In this document: positions 59,319 to 64,000 of the stretch, piece after piece
Numbering within the stretch: the first letter of the stretch is position 1
How the letters are laid out: every line of letters starts with the position of its first letter
Origin: Pseudonocardiaceae bacterium
GTDB taxonomy: Bacteria; Actinomycetota; Actinomycetes; Mycobacteriales; Pseudonocardiaceae
Assembly: GCA_009379845.1 (NCBI GenBank)
Contig: WHSZ01000008.1
Location: forward strand, 47,723 to 111,722
Length of the DNA: 64,000 nucleotides
Reading direction: 5' to 3'
Notes under the pieces: generated by a model
What the model saw: only the letters and a program-made list of their open reading frames with translations
Database searches by the model: none
Told to the model about the DNA's origin: nothing
Made by a program: the position numbers and the translations under genes

Positions 59319-59549
59319 ATGAGTCAGCCGGACCTGTCCCGCCGTGTCGACCGCACGGAGAGCGACCTCACCGCGATCGCGGACACCGTGGTGGACATCA
59401 AGGAGACGGCGGACGCGCACACGACCACGCTGGCTGAGCATGGCCGCGAGCTGGGTGAGATTCGGCAGGAGCAGGAACGGCAGGCCGTGACGCTAGCCGA
59501 CATTCAGCAGACCCTCACTGCGATCGTGAACCGGCTCGACCAGCGCTGA
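59319..59549 (+). CDS. 76-residue coiled-coil protein
   Basis: ATG 59319 opens a protein that is almost one long amphipathic helix: SRRVDRTESDLTAIADTVVD, IKETADAHTTTLAEHGRELG and EIRQEQERQAVTLADIQQTL, with hydrophobic residues in heptad spacing. Similar short coiled-coil proteins are common on actinobacterial mobile elements; their function is unknown. Confidence 0.7.
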   Translation: MSQPDLSRRVDRTESDLTAIADTVVDIKETADAHTTTLAEHGRELGEIRQEQERQAVTLADIQQTLTAIVNRLDQR

Positions 59550-59808
59550 ACATTCCCCAAGCGCACCACCAGCGGCCGTGACCTCGTCGAGCAGAACGTG
59601 ACCGACCAGCTGACGGATCTGGACCTGGGCGGGCAGATCCCAGGTGTTGCTTGGCCTATTCTCCATGTACGACACGAAAGTCGGGGCGCTCAAGCAACGC
59701 ACCGGCATTGAATGACACGGAAGCGGTGCGTTCAGCCCATGGTTAAACCCGTGCGAGCGGCACCGTAGACGTCGCCGCGGCCTCGCCGATCGCCCCACAC
59801 GAACGCGG

Positions 59809-60057
59809 TTAGCGATCGTCCAGCAGGTCGCTTACGTGCACACTCAGCGCGTCCGCGATCGCGTACAACGTGTCCATCGTCGGGTTGCCCCCGCTGCGCT
59901 CCAAATGCGCCAGCCACGCCCGACTCATCCCGGAGCGGTCCGCCAGCTCATCTTGAGTCACGTCACGGGCGCGCCGGAGCTGACGCACACGCTGACCAAC
60001 GGCGCGACGCCGGAGGCGCCGAAGCCGCTCGCCCTCGTCGTCCTCCTCCTCAGACAC
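59809..60057 (-). CDS. XRE-family helix-turn-helix regulator
   Basis: An 82-residue single-domain repressor. VGQRVRQLRRARDVTQDELADRSGMSRAWLAHLERSGGNPTMDTLY contains the XRE helix-turn-helix (broken here only by listing), and the end is IADALSVHVSDLLDD. It is divergent from the 60111 gene with 53 bp between, so it probably controls that gene and itself. Confidence 0.88.
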   Translation of the reverse strand: MSEEEDDEGERLRRLRRRAVGQRVRQLRRARDVTQDELADRSGMSRAWLAHLERSGGNPTMDTLYAIADALSVHVSDLLDDR

Positions 60058-60110
60058 GGAGTGAGCCTACGTGATGATCACCCAGCAGATTGCGAAGTTG
60101 TATCGGCGCC

Positions 60111-60467
60111 GTGTCGGACCCCACGACACCATCGGTATGGACGCAGCTGGACGGATGGCAGGCCCTCGCCCGGCTGCTCACCGACGCGCCGATCGCGTCG
60201 TGGGTCGACGAATCCGGCCACGTCACCTTCCAACGGCCCAGCGGCCACGTGGCAGCGGTGATCTACGAGCGGCCCGTGGCCCAGCTGCTGACCCAGACCC
60301 CCGCCGCGCTGCGCACCCTCACCGAGGCACTGGGCACGATCTACAGCGCCCACCGTCCGCGATCCACGCAGGATCCCACCTGCGTGGAATGCGGACGGCC
60401 CTCCCCCTGCCACACCCGCGAGCTGCTGGAAGCGCGACTCCTCCCCCGCCCCCGAAATCCACGATGA
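60111..60467 (+). CDS. 118-residue island protein with a C-terminal Cys/His cluster
   Basis: GTG 60111 opens SDPTTPSVWTQLDGWQALAR, with GHVTFQRPSGHVAAVIYERP in the middle and CVECGRPSPCHTRELLEARL at the end (C-x2-C-x5-C-H). The cluster may bind zinc. The layout recalls small proteins of Streptomyces mobile elements. The stop overlaps the next start (ATGA), so the two genes are coupled, and both are divergent from the XRE gene. Confidence 0.65.
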   Translation: MSDPTTPSVWTQLDGWQALARLLTDAPIASWVDESGHVTFQRPSGHVAAVIYERPVAQLLTQTPAALRTLTEALGTIYSAHRPRSTQDPTCVECGRPSPCHTRELLEARLLPRPRNPR

Positions 60468-60682
60468 TGGCGACGCGACTCGTCATGACCAAACGGCGAG
60501 CAGCCCGGCGCGCGACGGCCGGATGGCACGTCAACGTATGGGCCGTCGTCCTCCGCGCCGACGTCCGCGTGCTGCTGTTGCGGCGACGCCGCCGCGAACA
60601 CCCTCCGGCCTGCACACTGCCCGGCGGCCCCGCACCCGCCGGGCACGATCGATCACTCGCGCCACGCTCGAGACTCATGTAG
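60464..60682 (+). pseudogene. NUDIX hydrolase, truncated at the island edge
   Basis: ATG 60464 opens a 72-residue frame with GWHVNVWAVVLRADVRVLLL, RRRRREHPPACTLPGGPAPA and GH. This is the first part of a NUDIX domain up to the LPGG that precedes the NUDIX box; the box itself (GX5EX7REUXEEXGU) is missing. The frame ends inside the last codons of hutI on the other strand. The gene was evidently cut when the hut cluster and the island were joined. Confidence 0.65.
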
Positions 60683-61865
60683 GACGACGTCGCGGAGATA
60701 CCTCCTCGCCGCGGCGCCACACCGCCCAGGTGAGCGGAACGCCCGGCCGGTAGGCCAGGTGCGTCGCCGACGGCGCGTCGAGCACGTGCACGTCCGCCCG
60801 CGCGCCGACCCGCAGCGTGCCGACCGCGCCGTCGCCGGTGTCGCGCCGCAGGGCGCGTGCTCCGCCCGCGGTGGCGGCGTGTACCGCCTCCGTGACCGAG
60901 AGGCCCATCTGCAGCACCGCCGTCGTAACGCAGAACGCCATCGACGTCGTGTACGAGCTGCCGGGGTTGGCGTTGCTGGCGAGCGCGATCGTGGCTCCGG
61001 CGTCGAGCAGCCGGCGCGCGGGCGCGAGTGGCTGCCTCGTCGACAGGTCGCATGCGGGCAGCAGGGTCGCGACGGTGTCGGAGCCCGCGAGAGCGTCGAC
61101 GTCGGCGTCGGAGAGGTACGTGCAGTGGTCGACGCTCGCGGCGCCGTGCTCGACGGCGAGCCGCACGCCGGGCCCCTCGCCGAGCTGGTTGCCGTGTACC
61201 CGGAGTCCGAGACCCTGCTGCCCGGCGGCCCGCAGGACCTTCGCCGAGTCGTGCTCGTCGAACGCGCCGCGCTCGCAGAACACGTCCGCCCAGCCGACGT
61301 ACGGTGTGACGGCGTCGAGCATCTCGCCGCGGACGAGGTCCACATAGGAGTTCGGGTCATGGCCGGGCGGCACGAGGTGCGCGCCGAGATAGGTGACCTC
61401 GTCAGCGAGCTCGGCGGCGATGCGTGCAGACCGCTCTTCGTCTACTGTGGACAGTCCGTAGCCGGTCTTGGTCTCGACGCACGTCGTGCCCTGCGCGTAC
61501 GCCTCGGCGAGGTGGCGGGCGAGGTTGGCGCGGAGCGCCGCGTCGGACGCGCCGCGCGTCGCCTCGACGGTCACGGCGATTCCGCCTGCCTCGTAAGGCT
61601 TTCCCGCCATGCGCGCCTCGAACTCCTCGGTGCGGTCGCCCGCGAACACGAGGTGCGTGTGGCTGTCGACCCAGCCGGGCAGCACCGCCCTGCCATCGAC
61701 GTCGACGACGTCGTCGGCCGCGGGTGCGGCGCCCGCGTCGCCGAGCCACGCGACGCGGGCGCCCTCCAGCACCAGCGCGGCGTCGTGCAGCGTGCCGAGC
61801 GCGGGATCGCTTGTCGTCAGCTCGCCGATGCCGGTGAGCAACGTCGACCTCGCCGCTGTCGTCAT
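60675..61865 (-). CDS. hutI: imidazolonepropionase
   Basis: A 396-residue amidohydrolase. The metal motif PGWVDSHTHLVFAGDR (H-x-H) is near residue 65, with TTCVETKTGYGLSTVDEE, GAHLVPPGHD, VHGNQLGEG and LASNANPGSSYT following. It opens imidazolone propionate to formiminoglutamate in histidine breakdown. The ATG overlaps the hutF stop (ATGA). The last residues (SPRRRPT) may be altered by the island junction. Upstream steps of the pathway are broken in this window. Confidence 0.93.
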   Translation of the reverse strand: MTTAARSTLLTGIGELTTSDPALGTLHDAALVLEGARVAWLGDAGAAPAADDVVDVDGRAVLPGWVDSHTHLVFAGDRTEEFEARMAGKPYEAGGIAVTVEATRGASDAALRANLARHLAEAYAQGTTCVETKTGYGLSTVDEERSARIAAELADEVTYLGAHLVPPGHDPNSYVDLVRGEMLDAVTPYVGWADVFCERGAFDEHDSAKVLRAAGQQGLGLRVHGNQLGEGPGVRLAVEHGAASVDHCTYLSDADVDALAGSDTVATLLPACDLSTRQPLAPARRLLDAGATIALASNANPGSSYTTSMAFCVTTAVLQMGLSVTEAVHAATAGGARALRRDTGDGAVGTLRVGARADVHVLDAPSATHLAYRPGVPLTWAVWRRGEEVSPRRRPT

Positions 61866-63193
61866 GATCGCCAGAGCCTCTCGATCTCGTCGGTGAGCAC
61901 CGCGTGTGGTCGTTCTATCAGCCGGTGCTGCCTGTCACGGACGATCGCGCGTCCAGCCACGAGCAGGTCGGTGACGTCCGCCGCGCCGGCCGCGAAGAAC
62001 ACGCCGTCGGCTTCGATGCCCGCCGTGCGCGGGGACCGGAGGTCGACGGTCACGAGGTCGGCCCGCGCGCCCGGTTCGAGCCGTCCCGCGTCGGGCATGC
62101 CGAGCGCGTCGTGCGCGGTCGCGGCGGCCAGCAGCTCGTCGACGGCGAACCGGCCGCGTGCCTCGGCGGCGAGCCGGTCGTTCAGCTCAAGCGCGCGGGT
62201 CTCCTCGAACGGGTCGATGACGGCGTGGCTGTCGCTGCCAAGGCACAGCCGCACGCCGCGCTCGGCGAGCGACGTCGCCGGGCCGATGCCATCGCCGAGG
62301 TCGCGCTCGGTGGTGGGACAGAAGCACGCCCGCGTGCGCGAACGGGCCAATGTCGACATGTCTCCGTTCGTGAGGTGCGTGGCGTGGACGGCTGTCGTGT
62401 TCGGTCCGAGCACGCCGTTGTCGTCGAGCACGCGGGTCGGTGTCCTGCCGAGCGCGCGAACCGAGTCCTCATTCTCCGCGCGCTGTTCCGAAAGGTGCAC
62501 GTGCAGCGGTCTTCCGTTCGCGCACTCCGCGACGACGGACAGCGCGCGCTCGGGGACCGCTCGCACCGAGTGCACGGCGGCGCCGAGTACGACGTGGTCC
62601 GCTCGCGGCGAGAACCCCGTCACGCGTTCCGCCCACGCCTCGGCAGTTCCGTCGCCGAAGCGCGGCTGGACGCCGCGCAGCTCGACGTCGAAGCCGCCCG
62701 CGAGGTAACAGGTGTCGAGCAGGCACAGCCGGATCCCCGCATCGTCGGCGGCTGCCACGAGCGCGGCGCTCATCGCGTGCGGATCGGCGTACGGCGTTCC
62801 ACCGGCCGCATGGTGCAGGTAATGGAACTCCGCGACGCTCGTGTACCCGGCGAGCACCATCTCCCCGTAGACGCCGCGCGCGAGCCGGTAGTACGAATCG
62901 GGATCGAGCCGTTCGGCGAGCGCGTACATCCGTTCCCGCCAGGTCCAGAACGTGCCCCGGTCGTGATGGGTCCTTCCGCGCAGCGCCCGGTGGAACGCGT
63001 GCGAATGGACGTTCGCGAGGCCGGGAAGGGTGAGCCCTTCGCGAACAGAACCCGTGCGCGGCTGGCCCGTTGACACCACGGTGATCCGCCCGTCGGCGAC
63101 GTCGATCCGCACGCCACTGGCCACCCCGCCGGGCAGCCACGCGTGCTCGCACCAGTACGTGCTCGACCCTGTCACTGGCACAGTCACTGGCAT
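61862..63193 (-). CDS. hutF: formimidoylglutamate deiminase
   Basis: A 443-residue amidohydrolase. PGLANVHSHAFHRALRGRTH is the H-x-H metal motif with the HutF-specific extension, and YTSVAEFHYLHHAAGGTPYAD, HVHLSEQRAEN, VHATHLTNGD and LCLGSDSHAVIDPFEE complete the site. It converts formimidoylglutamate to formylglutamate. ATG 63193 is taken as the start, 10 bp inside the end of the chimeric gene before it. The open frame continues upstream through that gene in another frame. Confidence 0.92.
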   Translation of the reverse strand: MPVTVPVTGSSTYWCEHAWLPGGVASGVRIDVADGRITVVSTGQPRTGSVREGLTLPGLANVHSHAFHRALRGRTHHDRGTFWTWRERMYALAERLDPDSYYRLARGVYGEMVLAGYTSVAEFHYLHHAAGGTPYADPHAMSAALVAAADDAGIRLCLLDTCYLAGGFDVELRGVQPRFGDGTAEAWAERVTGFSPRADHVVLGAAVHSVRAVPERALSVVAECANGRPLHVHLSEQRAENEDSVRALGRTPTRVLDDNGVLGPNTTAVHATHLTNGDMSTLARSRTRACFCPTTERDLGDGIGPATSLAERGVRLCLGSDSHAVIDPFEETRALELNDRLAAEARGRFAVDELLAAATAHDALGMPDAGRLEPGARADLVTVDLRSPRTAGIEADGVFFAAGAADVTDLLVAGRAIVRDRQHRLIERPHAVLTDEIERLWRS

Positions 63194-63720
63194 AGCCGTT
63201 CCAGCACGGTGGCGAGCGCCGCGCCGCCACGGTCGACGTCGTCGGCCTCCGCGAACTCTTCGGGGGCGTGGCTGATGCCCGTCGGGTTGCGGACGTAGAG
63301 CATCCCCGAAGGGACCTGCGCGGCGAGGATGGCGGCGTCGTGACCGGCGCCCGTCGGCAGCGCGGGCACGCCGCCGAGCGTGCGCCCGGTGGTCAGGGTG
63401 CGCAGGCGCAACAGCATCAGCGCGCGCACGACCTCCGGCTCGACCAGGGGCCCCGCGCCCGCCGCGTGCGACCGGATCAGCGAGCGTTGCAGGTCCGTTC
63501 GACGGTCGGCGGGAATGTGTTTCGTCGCGAGCGCGCCGAAGCCGGTCGAGATGCCGTAGGTCGGCCGTGTCCCCTCGGCGAGCGCTTCGACGTGCGCCCG
63601 CGCGCTCGCGAGGTTCTTCTCGGCGACCGCGTCGAACCCCACGGCGGCTCCGTCGCGGACGACGTCGAGCACCTGTTCCCTGCTCAGCGGCGACGCGCCG
63701 AGCGCTACCTCGTGTGGCAT
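63184..63720 (-). pseudogene. hutH / M20-amidohydrolase chimera made by an internal deletion
   Basis: A 178-residue frame. Residues 1-114 are the start of histidine ammonia-lyase (ALGASPLSREQVLDVVRDGA, PTYGISTGFGALATKHIPAD, QRSLIRSHAAGAGPLVEPEV, VRALMLLRLRTLTTGRT). From 115 the sequence is the end of an M20 allantoate/N-carbamoyl amidohydrolase (LPTGAGHDAAILAAQVPSGM, LYVRNPTGISHAPEEFAEAD). The join is in frame at about 63378. The MIO-forming Ala-Ser-Gly of HutH and the rest of that enzyme are gone. In related clusters the order is hutH-hutU-amidohydrolase-hutF-hutI, so hutU was lost in the same deletion. It cannot be an active lyase. Confidence 0.82.
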
Positions 63721-63999
63721 ACCGCCTATTGCACCCGGCCACGCGGGGCGCATCATCACCTTCTCACCCGGTTGTGTCTCGGATACCAGACAGCCAACTA
63801 CCCGGAGAAGAGGAGCCGATCGGAGCGCCCGCCCTGCTACGTGGCCTCGCGATGCTCGACGTACGCGCGCGGCACGCGTCTCGACGGTGCGCTCGGACAG
63901 GTAGAGCCGCCCGGCGATCTGGCGGTTGCTCAGGCCCTCCGCGACAAGGTCGGCGAGTTCCTCCTCGCGTGCCGACAACGATGCCCGGCCGCCGCGGCC
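63721..63999 (-). CDS. LuxR-type regulator, C-terminal part (cut by window edge)
   Basis: The frame from the window edge gives SLSAREEELADLVAEGLSNR, QIAGRLYLSERTVET: a LuxR/GerE helix-turn-helix. After it the usual end (HVARVLRKLG) is changed to RAARVRRASRG, and no stop comes before the hutH start at 63720. In another frame a TAG stands at 63837-63839. So the tail is damaged or altered. It lies directly upstream of the hut genes in the same direction and could once have controlled them. Confidence 0.6.
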
Positions 64000-64000
64000 A

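Larger units (their letters stand above)
53610..60680. mobile_element. tRNA-Arg-linked integrative element, probably eroded
   Basis: The region starts at tRNA-Arg and a tyrosine integrase and continues through an LLM oxidoreductase, a resolvase fragment, small orphan genes, an XRE regulator and a truncated NUDIX gene, ending at the hut cluster. Conserved-order genes stop at the tRNA. No second copy of the tRNA 3' end was found up to 64,000, and no replication or DNA-transfer gene is seen, so this is not a complete actinomycete integrative and conjugative element. The right edge is inferred from the truncated gene. Confidence 0.6.

Noticed and set aside
53764..60680. Anti-phage defence island
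   Set aside because: I looked for restriction, Abi, CBASS, retron, Wadjet and toxin-antitoxin signatures in all island genes. None of the recognisable motifs is present; the orphan genes remain unassigned.
53610..60680. Complete actinomycete integrative and conjugative element
   Set aside because: No RepSA/Prim-Pol, FtsK-like TraB, excisionase or second att site is visible, so only an eroded element is supported.
60759..62708. Plus-strand 649-codon frame opposite hutI and hutF
   Set aside because: Antisense shadow: both hut genes on the other strand have full motifs and coupled starts.

Overview
The window is high-GC actinobacterial DNA, most likely from the order Pseudonocardiales (inference). 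The signs are GTG and TTG starts behind GGAGG-type ribosome sites, F420-dependent enzyme families, DUF2550/DUF3558/LppA-type proteins, an Asp-type MurA, and the gene order argS-lysA-hom-thrC-thrB-rho-rpmE-prfA-prmC-(Sua5)-wecA-atpI-atpBEFHAGDC-DUF2550-(adenosyltransferase)-murA, with nucS further on. From memory this is the order of the Mycobacterium tuberculosis Rv1292-Rv1315 region, with nucS (Rv1321) beyond it. I do not name a genus. The ectoine uptake genes fit a salt- or drought-exposed lifestyle.

Region by region. 1-800: the end of a GNAT acetyltransferase and two gene remnants. 800-7.6 kb: an AraC regulator and methyltransferase, a phosphodiesterase divergent from a zinc-ribbon protein, a double-length 3-hydroxyacyl-CoA dehydrogenase and a polytopic membrane protein with a nonamer repeat. 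8.1-10.4 kb: dhaKLM, a PTS-linked dihydroxyacetone kinase operon. 10.5-18.3 kb: a lipoprotein, a sodium-solute symporter with a small partner, a PPOX protein, NucS, a secreted beta-propeller protein, a NUDIX hydrolase, a GPP34 protein and an enoyl-CoA hydratase. 18.4-21.5 kb: ehuBCDA ectoine ABC importer. 21.7-26.6 kb: ethylmalonyl-CoA mutase (cobalamin-dependent), MurA with the fosfomycin-target Cys replaced by Asp, an M23 peptidase, and a PduO-type adenosyltransferase that can make the cofactor for the mutase. 26.7-36.9 kb: the full F1Fo ATP synthase operon, AtpI, a WecA-type transferase and Sua5. 37.2-39.3 kb: a Tat-exported amidase and a secreted-protein gene broken by two stop codons. 39.3-50.7 kb: translation termination genes, rho and the aspartate-family/ArgS operon. 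50.9-53.4 kb: DUF3105 and DUF305 proteins and a metal efflux transporter.

53.6-60.7 kb is an accessory island next to tRNA-Arg(CCG). It begins with a tyrosine integrase fused to a GntR-type domain. It also holds an LLM oxidoreductase gene between two copies of a 27-bp repeat, a decapitated serine resolvase, a frameshifted small gene, small orphan genes, an XRE regulator and a truncated NUDIX gene at the far edge. No far attachment repeat was found, so it looks like an eroded integrative element. 60.7-64 kb holds a histidine-utilisation cluster (hutI, hutF) in which an in-frame deletion has joined the start of hutH to the end of an M20-type amidohydrolase gene and left no hutU.

The main less-expected observations are: two families of dispersed intergenic sequences (a GGATCC-centred palindrome and a 39-bp motif); the hutH/M20 chimera; several decayed genes that are visible only when frames are joined; and the island with its integrase-GntR fusion and resolvase-linked repeats. 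I did not find a clear new defence or biosynthetic system.
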